The translations under genes were made by a program, and so were the position numbers. A DNA stretch of 64,000 nt, taken from Tenacibaculum sp. 190524A05c (GTDB lineage: Bacteria > Bacteroidota > Bacteroidia > Flavobacteriales > Flavobacteriaceae). Location: the NCBI RefSeq assembly GCF_964036595.1, contig NZ_OZ038523.1, forward strand, positions 3,974,501 through 4,038,500, read 5' to 3'. The notes beneath the pieces were generated by a model. That model was not told where the DNA came from and ran no database searches. It worked only from the letters and a program-made list of their open reading frames with translations. Shown one piece after another: positions 45,125 to 53,112 of the stretch. Positions within the stretch are counted from its first letter, which is position 1, and each line of letters opens with the position of its first letter.

Positions 45125-46816
45125 ATGTCTGACGATAAGAAGATCATTTTTTCCATGAATAGGGTTTCTAAAACCTATCAATCTACAGGAAAACAAGTTT
45201 TAAAAGATATATACTTAAGCTTCTTTTATGGAGCTAAAATTGGAATTTTAGGTTTAAACGGTTCGGGTAAATCTACATTACTTAAAATTATTGCTGGTGT
45301 TGAAAAAAACTATCAAGGAGATGTAGTTTTTTCACCAGGATATAAAGTAGGATACCTAGAACAAGAACCGCAATTAGATGAAGATAAAACAGTTCTAGAA
45401 ATTGTTAAAGAAGGAGTAGCAGAAGTTGTTGCAGTATTAGATGAATACAATAAAATCAACGACATGTTTGGTTTAGAGGAAGTATATTCTGATGCTGATA
45501 AAATGCAAAAACTAATGGATCGTCAGGCTGAGCTTCAAGATAAAATTGATGCTTCAAATGCTTGGGAATTAGATACCAAATTAGAAATTGCAATGGACGC
45601 TTTACGTACTCCTGATCCAGATAAGAAAATCGGAGTATTATCAGGAGGAGAAAGACGTAGAGTTGCTTTATGTAGATTATTATTGCAAGAGCCAGATATC
45701 TTATTATTAGATGAGCCTACCAACCACTTAGATGCAGAATCGGTGCATTGGTTAGAGCATCATTTAGCACAATACAAAGGAACAGTAATAGCAGTAACTC
45801 ACGACCGTTATTTCTTAGATAATGTTGCTGGATGGATTTTAGAATTAGATAGAGGTGAAGGAATCCCTTGGAAAGGGAACTATTCTTCTTGGTTAGATCA
45901 GAAAGCAAAACGTTTAGAGCAAGAGAGCAAGTCAGCTTCTAAGCGTCAGAAAACTTTAGAACGAGAATTAGAATGGGTTCGTATGGCTCCAAAAGGACGT
46001 CAAGCGAAGTCAAAAGCTCGTTTAAAGAACTATGATAAATTAATGAATCAAGATCAAAAGCAAACTGAAGAGAAGCTTGAAATTTACATTCCGAACGGTC
46101 CACGTTTAGGAAATAATGTAATTGAAGCCGCTGGTGTTTCTAAAGCTTTTGGTGAGAAGTTATTATATGAAAATTTAGAATTCAATTTACCACAAGCAGG
46201 AATTGTTGGTATAATTGGTCCGAACGGAGCTGGTAAAACGACTATCTTCAGAATGATCATGGGAGAGGAAAATCCAGATGCTGGAACATTCTCTGTAGGT
46301 GAAACTGCAAAGATTGCGTATGTAGATCAAAACCATGCTAATATTGATCCTAATAAATCAATTTGGGAGAATTTTTCAGATGGTCAAGATTTGGTAATGA
46401 TGGGTGGAAAGCAAGTGAATTCACGCGCATATTTAAGTAGATTTAATTTTTCTGGTAGCGAGCAAAACAAGAAAGTAAATACGCTTTCAGGTGGTGAACG
46501 TAACCGTTTACATTTAGCAATGACTCTAAAAGAAGAAGGTAACGTTTTACTTTTAGATGAGCCTACGAATGATTTAGATGTAAATACATTACGAGCTTTA
46601 GAAGAAGGATTAGAGAACTTTGCAGGATGTGCAGTGGTAATTTCTCACGACCGATGGTTTTTAGATAGAATTTGTACACATATCTTAGCTTTTGAAGGAG
46701 ATTCTCAAGTGTACTTCTTTGAAGGTTCTTTCTCAGAATACGAAGAAAATAAAAAGAAACGTTTAGGAGGAGATATCATGCCAAAACGAATCAAATACAA
46801 GAAATTAATTCGTTAA
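45125..46816 (+). CDS. ettA: Energy-dependent translational throttle A (ABC-F)
   Basis: Protein of 563 residues with two ABC modules. First: Walker A GLNGSGKST, signature LSGGERRRVALCRLL, Walker B ILLLDEPTNHLD. Second: Walker A GPNGAGKTT, signature LSGGERNRLHLAMTL, Walker B VLLLDEPTNDLD. The linker (KAKRLEQESKSASKRQKTLE) is the P-site interaction motif of ABC-F proteins, and the arm insert (DEYNKINDMFGLEEVYSDAD) is of the EttA type. EttA binds the ribosomal exit site and tunes translation to the ATP/ADP ratio. The gene ends at a strong terminator. Confidence 0.95.
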   Translation: MSDDKKIIFSMNRVSKTYQSTGKQVLKDIYLSFFYGAKIGILGLNGSGKSTLLKIIAGVEKNYQGDVVFSPGYKVGYLEQEPQLDEDKTVLEIVKEGVAEVVAVLDEYNKINDMFGLEEVYSDADKMQKLMDRQAELQDKIDASNAWELDTKLEIAMDALRTPDPDKKIGVLSGGERRRVALCRLLLQEPDILLLDEPTNHLDAESVHWLEHHLAQYKGTVIAVTHDRYFLDNVAGWILELDRGEGIPWKGNYSSWLDQKAKRLEQESKSASKRQKTLERELEWVRMAPKGRQAKSKARLKNYDKLMNQDQKQTEEKLEIYIPNGPRLGNNVIEAAGVSKAFGEKLLYENLEFNLPQAGIVGIIGPNGAGKTTIFRMIMGEENPDAGTFSVGETAKIAYVDQNHANIDPNKSIWENFSDGQDLVMMGGKQVNSRAYLSRFNFSGSEQNKKVNTLSGGERNRLHLAMTLKEEGNVLLLDEPTNDLDVNTLRALEEGLENFAGCAVVISHDRWFLDRICTHILAFEGDSQVYFFEGSFSEYEENKKKRLGGDIMPKRIKYKKLIR

Positions 46817-46836
46817 TAGAATTAAACTTAAATAAC

Positions 46837-46867
46837 AAAAGCCAGCAATTATATTGCTGGCTTTTTT
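46837..46867 (+). terminator. Intrinsic terminator of ettA
   Basis: AAAGCCAGCAAT, a TAT loop and ATTGCTGGCTTT followed by T residues, 20 bases after the ettA stop codon. Confidence 0.9.
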
Positions 46868-46982
46868 CTTTCAGATCTGTAGTTTTCACTTGATAGATTA
46901 TTTTTCTAATGTTTTTGTTAACCTTTTTATTTCATACTCATTAAGTATTGAAATGTTAATCATATTAAAATCAAGCAAAATC

Positions 46983-47540
46983 ATGAAAAAATCAATTTTT
47001 AAACTATCGTACTTTTTAATCGTACTATTATTATCTTTTAATATTTCTTGTTCCCCAGAAGATGGAATGGATGGGATAGATGGTGTTGATGGACAACAAG
47101 GACCGCAAGGAGAACAAGGATTGCCAGGGGTAAATGGTAATGCAAATGTTGTGATGAAAACAGTTGATAATATCAGTTGGACTCAAGGGAGCTTTTTAGG
47201 TCAAGAAGCTAATTTTTTTGAAGTTAATGATACTGATCTTGATGAAGATACTGTAAATAACTCTTTAATTTTAGCTTATTTTCAACTGGTTACAGGGAAT
47301 GCCTGGTACCCTATGACTTATGCATTTCCATATGATAATGGGAATGATGAAGTAATTACTTTTACGTATGAGGTAAACAAATTTACCATATATGCTTTAA
47401 AGTCTACCGGTGTACTTAACGCAAGTATAGATAAAGTACGTTATTTTATAATTGATGCAAATACTACAACAGCATCCAAAGAGGAGTTGGGTAAAATGTC
47501 TTATAAAGAAGTTCAGAGTTTTTTAATAAACGATAAATAG
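46983..47540 (+). CDS. Lipoprotein with a short collagen-like stretch
   Basis: Protein of 185 residues from the ATG at 46983. That start gives a lipoprotein signal (LSFNISCSPED lipobox); an upstream in-frame start at 46854 would lie inside the ettA terminator and is rejected. After the lipobox come Gly-X-Y triplets (DGMDGIDGVDGQQGPQGEQG), about nine in a row, then a beta domain (residues about 60-160) without a recognised family. Such Gly-X-Y lipoproteins are frequent in Flavobacteriia and sit on the cell surface. Alone on its strand; followed by 373 bases without a gene. Confidence 0.82.
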   Translation: MKKSIFKLSYFLIVLLLSFNISCSPEDGMDGIDGVDGQQGPQGEQGLPGVNGNANVVMKTVDNISWTQGSFLGQEANFFEVNDTDLDEDTVNNSLILAYFQLVTGNAWYPMTYAFPYDNGNDEVITFTYEVNKFTIYALKSTGVLNASIDKVRYFIIDANTTTASKEELGKMSYKEVQSFLINDK

Positions 47541-47913
47541 TAAATGTAATTTTAGACAAAATTATTAAGAATGTTGTATTAAAGATTTATAATTAAAAGC
47601 ATTAAAATTCATTACATTTTAGAAGTGAAACTATATAAAATTAAGACAATTTTTTAATACAAAATTTGATTTAAAACCAATAGAGAAATCTGTTGGTTTT
47701 TTTGTTCCAAAAAAATGAGTTATCAACACAATTTTTGTGGTTTTTAAGAGTTATAATTGATTGCAAATCTGGTACATATAATGCATTTACTGTAATTTAT
47801 CCTTAATAATTGATGTTTTTTTTGAATATTTTAATAAAAAATTACCCTTTTATTAAATAAAGTGTAGTTTATTTTTTGTAGCTTTACTATCAAGAATAAA
47901 AGAAAAAGATACT
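47541..47913. other. Gene-free region before the contractile-tail locus
   Basis: AT-rich sequence. It holds the hairpin terminator at 47673-47706. I see no convincing TAnnTTTG promoter; the closest is TAGCTTTA at 47879-47886, which lacks a TTG at the right distance. No gene is evident. Confidence 0.5.
47673..47706 (+). terminator. Hairpin terminator upstream of the tail locus
   Basis: AAAACCAA-T-AGA, a GAAA tetraloop, then TCT-G-TTGGTTTT and more T residues: a 12-bp stem with one T-G pair. It could end the lipoprotein transcript, or act as a leader element of the contractile-tail operon. Confidence 0.7.
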
Positions 47914-48624
47914 ATGATTTTAAAAGATTATTATGCTCAAAAAAAGAGCATTATTGCTACACTCATTTCCGAAAATTTAAACTTTCCAAACAACATTAAC
48001 GTAGGACTTTTTAATGATCTGGTATTTAAACCAAAAGCTAATGTAGATTTTCCATTAGTAATGTTTAAATATAATCATGTGGAATGGAATACTTCATCCG
48101 AAAATGAATACAAAGCTGATGTAGATTTTAGTGTTTTTATTGTTTTAAATTCTGAATTTGAAGAGGATTATTTGGATGTATTTGATATTTCTAGAGAAAT
48201 AGATAAAGCAATTTTATTGCATCCAACAAATTCACAGATAAGAGAGAATATAGAAGCAATTGAAAACGGAGAAGATGTTCCAGAATTAATTTCAAATTCA
48301 GCTTTCAAAATTAAAGAGTGTCAAAGCACGGTTGAAGATGATAATTGGGAAAAGAACGAATTTTTTATCTGGGAAATTAATTACAAAACAACTTTAATTG
48401 AGAGAATTTATAAGAAAAGATACACCATGATTTCAAACGGGGCTTTTACAAAGGCTAATTTGAACAATGAAAAAAGAAGAGAAAAAGTAAGAGAATCCTT
48501 GAGATCATTAGGATATGATTTAAACGATTATTATGAAAAAGAAATAGACGGAAAAAAATTACTTGTTATTAAGAAAGTCAAAGAATCCCTAAATATTAAC
48601 TCCCAAGAATTAAAATTAAATTAA
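47914..48624 (+). CDS. Tail terminator-like protein
   Basis: Protein of 236 residues. Residues about 1-165 have the pattern of phage tail terminator/completion proteins (FPLVMFKYNHVEWNTSSENE with a beta core, and VFIVLNSEFEEDYLDVFDIS, which recalls their helix-strand order). Residues about 175-236 form a basic, helical extension with RREKVRESLRSLGYDLNDY that is not typical. It probably caps the sheath or tube at the end distal to the baseplate. It is the first gene of the cluster; a tiny HTH gene follows 3 bases after. Family assignment is by position and pattern only. Confidence 0.6.
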   Translation: MILKDYYAQKKSIIATLISENLNFPNNINVGLFNDLVFKPKANVDFPLVMFKYNHVEWNTSSENEYKADVDFSVFIVLNSEFEEDYLDVFDISREIDKAILLHPTNSQIRENIEAIENGEDVPELISNSAFKIKECQSTVEDDNWEKNEFFIWEINYKTTLIERIYKKRYTMISNGAFTKANLNNEKRREKVRESLRSLGYDLNDYYEKEIDGKKLLVIKKVKESLNINSQELKLN

Positions 48625-48627
48625 AAG

Positions 48628-48783
48628 ATGAAAAGAAGTATGTATTTGTTAGAAAAAAGAAGAGAATTTGTTAAAGGTTATATCAATAGTAATCAAGACA
48701 AACAAATGAAACTAATTGTGGCAGAGCTATCTGAAAGGTTGTTTTTGTCAGAACGCACCATATATAATATTATTAATCAATAA
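48628..48783 (+). CDS. Tiny helix-turn-helix protein
   Basis: A 51-residue open frame begins MKRSMYLLEKRREFVKGYIN and ends with a likely HTH, AELSERLFLSERTIYNIINQ. The start follows the previous stop by 3 bases, so it is translated with the terminator-like gene. A terminator hairpin lies just downstream (48819-48852), before the sheath gene. The protein is a candidate local regulator of the particle operon, for example one that acts on the terminator or promoter behind it. It is short, but coding is supported by its tight spacing. Confidence 0.55.
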   Translation: MKRSMYLLEKRREFVKGYINSNQDKQMKLIVAELSERLFLSERTIYNIINQ

Positions 48784-48818
48784 CTATTTACTGCAACTAC
48801 AGTATGGACTAATCTAAA

Positions 48819-48852
48819 AAATAGATTAAAAGAAATTACTAATCTATTTTTA
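48819..48852 (+). terminator. Hairpin terminator between HTH and sheath genes
   Basis: AAATAGATTA (48819-48828), an 11-base loop and TAATCTATTT (48840-48849), then T residues. The stem is AT-rich. It may attenuate transcription that enters the sheath gene, or end the two-gene upstream unit. Confidence 0.6.
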
Positions 48853-48889
48853 TGACTGTTTAAGAAAAATGAATAAATAATTAAAAAAT

Positions 48890-50305
48890 ATGGGCGTACT
48901 ATTTAATGATGTTGTTATCAACAAACTCTCAGGAGGTTTAGGTCGAAGAACACCAAACCAAGATATGGTGTCTGGACTATTATTCAACACTCCAGTTCAA
49001 CCAGATGCTAAGATTGAAAAAGATAAGATTTATCGTTTGGCTTCTGTAAAAGATGCAGAAGATTTAGGAATAGATGAAAATTACGATAAAGATGGAATTT
49101 CTGTATATTATCAGATTTCTCAGTTCTTCAGAATGAACCCGTCTGGAGATCTATTTATAATGAGGTATGAAGAAACTAAGCCTAGCTATGCAAGTTTAGT
49201 TGCAAATGGTGCAGAATTAATGTTAGAACAAGCAAATGGAGCAATTCGTCAACTTGCTATTGTTTCTCAAGTGGGAAAAGCTGGAGATTTTAGTGGAACA
49301 ATCGCCGCAATAGGTGAAGCTAAAACTGTTACTGAAAAAGCATTCAAAGATTTTAGACCAGTTGAAATTTTATTAGAAGGAAAAGGGTTTGATTTAGCAA
49401 AACCTTATGATTTAAAAGAAAGCGGAGCAGAAAATGTTTCTGTTACCATCGCTATGGATCAAGAACTAGTAGACCAAGGAAGATATTTTGTTGCCGATGA
49501 AAATGGGAATAAATCCACTTTATATGCTTTTTCTCAAGATGAAGTATTAAGAGCAACTGGTGTTAAAAATGGTGAATACAATGTTTTTGTGAAAAATTCG
49601 GAAGGAGATGAAACTCCTGTAACAGGGGCTGATGGAAGTACTCCAATTGTTTTGATTTCAGATGATTCTTATAAAAACACTGCTGCCGTTGGAGTATTGT
49701 TAGGCGCAGTATCTAAAGCTAAAGTTTCAGAAAATATTGCCTGGGTTGAGAAATTTAATTTAACGGGATCAGGTTTTAGAACTGTTGGTTTTGTTGGTGG
49801 TGTTTCAGTAAGAGAAAGTGAAACAAAAACGTTAGATGAATTCAAATACATTTTTTCTCGTAAACATATAGGTTTACCTGGAGTGTACTTTAATGACAGT
49901 CATACTTGTACAGTTCCAACTTCTGATTTTACGTTTATTGAAGCAAATAGAACAATTAATAAAGCAGCGCGTATTGCTCGTACAGCATTATTGCCAAAGT
50001 TAAACTCTCCGGTATTAGTAGATCCTGATTCAGGAAAATTAGCGCCTTCTGTTGTTAAAGGATTCGAGACTTTATGTAGGTCAGCAGTTGAGAGAATGAT
50101 TAGTAATGAAGAAGTTTCTGAAATTGATGTATATGTAAATCCAAATCAAGATATTTTGGCAAATTCAGAGTTAGAAATTGAAATGTCTATTGTACCAATG
50201 GGGACCGCTCGTAGGATCATTGTAAACTTAGGATTTAAGAATCCATTTCAATTGAATGCCAGTGTAAGTGCGCCTGCTGCTTCAGCACCTGCGCCATCAG
50301 CATAA
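48890..50305 (+). CDS. Contractile tail sheath protein (DUF2586-like)
   Basis: Protein of 471 residues. It opens GVLFNDVVINKLSGGLGRRT, then has SQFFRMNPSGDLFIMRYEE, ISVYYQI, and a core of the tail-sheath fold (VGVLLGAVSKAKVSENIAWV, HIGLPGVYFNDSHT, NRTINKAARIARTALLP, INLGFKNPFQ-like end). This is the Bacteroidota sheath type known to me as DUF2586. Residues about 190-255 (DEVLRATGVKNGEYNV, GADGSTPIV) may be a surface insertion. The C-terminus is an Ala/Pro-rich tail (SAPAASAPAPSA). The sheath contracts to drive the tube through a target envelope. The start is preceded by an A/T-rich leader. Confidence 0.88.
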   Translation: MGVLFNDVVINKLSGGLGRRTPNQDMVSGLLFNTPVQPDAKIEKDKIYRLASVKDAEDLGIDENYDKDGISVYYQISQFFRMNPSGDLFIMRYEETKPSYASLVANGAELMLEQANGAIRQLAIVSQVGKAGDFSGTIAAIGEAKTVTEKAFKDFRPVEILLEGKGFDLAKPYDLKESGAENVSVTIAMDQELVDQGRYFVADENGNKSTLYAFSQDEVLRATGVKNGEYNVFVKNSEGDETPVTGADGSTPIVLISDDSYKNTAAVGVLLGAVSKAKVSENIAWVEKFNLTGSGFRTVGFVGGVSVRESETKTLDEFKYIFSRKHIGLPGVYFNDSHTCTVPTSDFTFIEANRTINKAARIARTALLPKLNSPVLVDPDSGKLAPSVVKGFETLCRSAVERMISNEEVSEIDVYVNPNQDILANSELEIEMSIVPMGTARRIIVNLGFKNPFQLNASVSAPAASAPAPSA

Positions 50306-50378
50306 AAATCTGAATGTGTATGTCCAGGATTATGTGCTGGATATTTTAAGAAATACATAATATTATAAACGAAAAAGA

Positions 50379-50807
50379 ATGTCACAATTACCATTAATAA
50401 ACGGTCAGCGTCATAGTTGGTCATCAATAGAAGTAAATTTTTTAGATCGTATCGTAACTGGAATCACATCAATTAACTACGACGATTCTGAAGTAAAAGA
50501 AAATCACTACGGAGCAGGAAATATGCCTGTGCATAGAGGAAGAGGTCGTTATGAAGCTAATGCTTCATTAACGTTATATAACTATGAAGTAGAAGCTATT
50601 CAAGCTTCTTTGCCAAGAGGAAAGCGTATGCAAGATGTACCTCCGTTTGATGTTAAAATTAGCTTTTTAGAAGACGGAAGTAACGAAATAGTAACACACG
50701 TAATTCGTAATTGCGAATTCAAAACAAATAATAGAAACATGAGCCAAGGAGATACTAAAATAGAGGTGTCTTTAGACTTAATTGTTTCTCATATCGAGTG
50801 GAACTAA
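50379..50807 (+). CDS. Tail tube protein
   Basis: Protein of 142 residues. Hydrophilic beta barrel pattern with NGQRHSWSSIEVNFLDRIVTG at the start, then YGAGNMPVHRGRGRYEANASLTLYNYE and IRNCEFKTNNRNMSQGDTKIE. This matches phage tail-tube proteins that stack as hexamers inside the sheath. It follows the sheath gene directly (73 bases later) and is followed by a hairpin terminator, so sheath and tube form the most abundant transcript. Confidence 0.85.
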   Translation: MSQLPLINGQRHSWSSIEVNFLDRIVTGITSINYDDSEVKENHYGAGNMPVHRGRGRYEANASLTLYNYEVEAIQASLPRGKRMQDVPPFDVKISFLEDGSNEIVTHVIRNCEFKTNNRNMSQGDTKIEVSLDLIVSHIEWN

Positions 50808-50851
50808 TACGTTTAGCTTTATAGTACAATAAAATAAAACATAGAATTAAG

Positions 50852-50895
50852 AATCCCGCTTTATACGAGTTTGCTCTTATTTAGTGGGATTTTTT
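50852..50895 (+). terminator. Terminator after the tube gene
   Basis: AATCCCGCT (50852-50860) pairs with AGTGGGATT (50883-50891) with one G-T pair, followed by a T-run. The 45-base gap after the tube stop codon and the position between tube and chaperone suggest partial termination, so that sheath and tube mRNA exceeds the baseplate mRNA. Confidence 0.7.
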
Positions 50896-50920
50896 AACTA
50901 CATAAACATAAAAGAAGAAA

Positions 50921-51256
50921 ATGGAGAACGAAACTGTAAAATTATTAGATGGAGGAATTACGGAAGGGCAATTAAATAAATGGAAACATAATTATAAAAG
51001 AGTTGTAAAGTTGTCTGTAGAAGATGATGGTGGGGTTACTTTATTTGCATACTTTAAAAAGCCTACTATAGCCATACGATCTGCTGTTTTACAGGCATCT
51101 AAAATGGACGAGTTTAAAGCATTAGAAGTGTTGTTTAAAAATTGCTACTTAGGAGGAGACCAAGATATTGAAGAGGAGGATGATTTACGATTAAATATTA
51201 CCACTTCATTTTCAGATTTTATTCAACCTAAGCCAGTTAAAATAGAGGTTTTATAA
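50921..51256 (+). CDS. Tail assembly chaperone-like protein 1
   Basis: Protein of 111 residues, no signal peptide. Pattern GQLNKWKHNYKRVVKLSVED, FAYFKKPTIAIRSAVLQASK, then EVLFKNCYLGGDQDIEEEDD. Compared with the protein at 52046-52516, the KPT motif and LEVLFK(N/S)C are shared, so the two are paralogues. In phages a chaperone pair acts on the tape-measure protein before the hub genes. No tape measure follows here, which makes the role uncertain; it could assist the tube instead. Confidence 0.65.
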   Translation: MENETVKLLDGGITEGQLNKWKHNYKRVVKLSVEDDGGVTLFAYFKKPTIAIRSAVLQASKMDEFKALEVLFKNCYLGGDQDIEEEDDLRLNITTSFSDFIQPKPVKIEVL

Positions 51257-51309
51257 TTGTGAATTTTAAATGTTAAATTTACTGATGTTTTAGTATTAAA
51301 TAAGAAAAG

Positions 51310-51675
51310 ATGAATTATTTGAAAAGTTTATTGTTTTTGGTTTTATTGTGTTCCTTTTTTGCTTTAGTTTCCTATAAATCAAAAGAAAATAAGAAAAATA
51401 GTAGCTATTCAATTAAGTTAGATTCATGTGTATATAAGGGGAAAAAACTTTATGGACGAGTACAATTAGTAGAGTTCCAATCACAAGCAGATGTTAAAGT
51501 GAAAATAGTCAATTCATTTCCAGATCTTAGAGTTCGTTTTGTGGAGAATTTTGCTGACGAATGTGGTGAGTGGAGAATTGTGGAAAACAATGCAGACTTA
51601 AAAGTATATATCACCGAAAACTTTCCAGATTTTACTATTCAACCCGTTACTTCTTTCCCAGGATTGTCAAATTAA
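51310..51675 (+). CDS. Exported DUF6150-like beta-repeat protein inside the tail locus
   Basis: Protein of 121 residues. An N-terminal helix (LKSLLFLVLLCSFFALVSY) makes a signal peptide or anchor; a Cys in it (LLCSF) may be a lipobox. The mature part has tandem strands with the pattern ADVKVKIVNSFPDLRVRFVE, then FAD, NNADLKVYITENFPDFTIQP, TSFPGLSN, about five repeats of 13-15 residues, like the DUF6150 family of Bacteroidota. An exported protein in the middle of a tail operon is odd. It may be a lysis or envelope helper, a spanin-like accessory, or an effector. Its role is unknown. Confidence 0.65.
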   Translation: MNYLKSLLFLVLLCSFFALVSYKSKENKKNSSYSIKLDSCVYKGKKLYGRVQLVEFQSQADVKVKIVNSFPDLRVRFVENFADECGEWRIVENNADLKVYITENFPDFTIQPVTSFPGLSN

Positions 51676-52045
51676 TTTTTGTATTCTACAGAGATCTACT
51701 GATAGAATTATTCTTTCAAATATTAAAACCTTTTATTAGGCTTATACCGAATAAAAGATTAGTATGAAATAAATAAATTACTGATAAAGAGGTTTGTTGT
51801 TTAAAATCTACTGCAAACACAGCAAAACCAATCTCAAAAAATTCATACTCCAAAACCATCTTTTTATTTTTATAACTCATCGTTTAGTTTTTTTAAAAAT
51901 TAGTATGTTCTTTAATTAGAATTTAAGATTGAGTCCATAAAATAGTAACTGTTATTTTTTATGAACCATTGCTATTTTATTTCAATATTAAAGAATAGTA
52001 TTTCTGAGCGAAAATGTGAAAACGATCTAAGTTTAAGGAGAATTG
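51676..52045. other. Gap in the tail locus with a possible gene remnant
   Basis: No clear gene over 370 bases, unusual for this compact locus. A minus-strand frame of 54 residues (51880 down to 51716) begins MSYKNKKMVLEYEFFEIGFA and ends GISLIKGFNI. Its opposite orientation, short length and lack of a ribosome site make it more likely a remnant than a gene. The gap could mark the place of a lost or replaced gene. Confidence 0.3.
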
Positions 52046-52516
52046 ATGGAAGATAAATTAAAAGAATGGAAATTGAAATTTGGAGAACTTATAAAAGTTC
52101 AGTCTGAAGAAGAGGTTGCTTATTTAAAGAGACCAACAGTTTCTGAGATAGAAGAGTATAATAAACTTAAAAAAGAGGATGCGTATTTAGCTTTAGAATT
52201 TTTATTCAAAAGCTGTGTTTTGGAGTATGACAAAAGTTACGAGGATGAATTTATATTATCAGCGTCAAAATCATTGCTAGAAGAATTACCAGAAGCCAAT
52301 GATTTTATTTTAAGTAAAGAATCGGGTGTGGATGGGATAAAAAAATCAGCTGCTTTAGTGCGTCACTTTTTTCATGTAGACCCGTATGAATTATCCATTG
52401 ATAAGTTTTACAAACTTGTAGGAGAGGCGCTTTGGCTACAAGAACATAAGAATAAACAGTTAGAAGTTGCATTGGCAAATGTTTTAGTAAAAACATTTGA
52501 TAATGGAACATTTTAA
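52046..52516 (+). CDS. Tail assembly chaperone-like protein 2
   Basis: Protein of 156 residues from the ATG at 52046. The sequence AAGGAG lies just in front, which favours this ATG over the TTG one codon upstream. It has WKLKFGELIKVQSEEEVAYL, KRPTVSEIEEYNKL, then LALEFLFKSCVLEY, clearly related to the protein at 50921-51256. It ends in a helical part (LVGEALWLQEHKNKQLE). Such paired chaperones in phages act before the tape measure. The downstream gene is a hub-type protein instead. Confidence 0.65.
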   Translation: MEDKLKEWKLKFGELIKVQSEEEVAYLKRPTVSEIEEYNKLKKEDAYLALEFLFKSCVLEYDKSYEDEFILSASKSLLEELPEANDFILSKESGVDGIKKSAALVRHFFHVDPYELSIDKFYKLVGEALWLQEHKNKQLEVALANVLVKTFDNGTF

Positions 52517-52536
52517 ATAAATAGAAAAAGAAAAGA

Positions 52537-53112
52537 ATGGCATTTAATATAAAATTAAAAGATGCATTAAATCAATACGAAACACTTATAGATTTTGCCG
52601 CTCAAGAAGTGGTTGATTTGGGTGTAACTGAGTTCAAAGATTTTATAATTGATAAAAAAGGAGGAGAGTTTAATTTACCAGTCTTTGCACCTTTAATATT
52701 TGAACCTTTAATCAAAAAAGGGTTAACCTTACCACCTTTACGTATTGATGCTGTAAATATTTCAACAAGTAGATCTAAAACAATTGTAAAAACAGCAATT
52801 GAAGGAAGAGATCATACAGTTAAAGAGCACATTTCTAATGGAGATTTTAATATTTCTGTTGAAGGATTAATCGCAAATGAAGGAGGAAGCAAAGAGTACC
52901 CAAAAGGGAAATTGTTTTTATTAAAGCAATTTTTACATGCTCCTTATGCATTACGCGTAACACATGCAATATTAAATAGATTAGGAGTGTATGAAATTGT
53001 AATAGATAATTACAGTATTCCCTCTATTGACGGTGTAAAAAACATCCAGAAATTTTCATTTCAAGCAACATCAGATGAACCTATTGAATTAATTATTAGA
53101 GATAATGCTTAA
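52537..53112 (+). CDS. Tube-initiator-like baseplate protein (DUF6046-like)
   Basis: Protein of 191 residues. It begins AFNIKLKDALNQYETLIDFA, then has SRSKTIVKTAIEGRDHTVKEHI, which recalls the strand-rich LysM-less tube-initiator proteins (XkdP-like) that precede the hub gene in contractile tails. I recall this Bacteroidota protein as DUF6046. It overlaps the hub gene by 8 bases, so translation is coupled. It probably joins the tube to the hub and baseplate. Confidence 0.6.
   Translation: MAFNIKLKDALNQYETLIDFAAQEVVDLGVTEFKDFIIDKKGGEFNLPVFAPLIFEPLIKKGLTLPPLRIDAVNISTSRSKTIVKTAIEGRDHTVKEHISNGDFNISVEGLIANEGGSKEYPKGKLFLLKQFLHAPYALRVTHAILNRLGVYEIVIDNYSIPSIDGVKNIQKFSFQATSDEPIELIIRDNA

Noticed and set aside
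46854-46982. N-terminal extension of the Gly-X-Y lipoprotein
   Set aside because: The extension lies inside the ettA terminator and would destroy the lipoprotein signal.
51716-51880. Functional minus-strand gene in the tail locus gap
   Set aside because: Only 54 residues, opposite to all neighbours and without a ribosome site; treated as a possible remnant.
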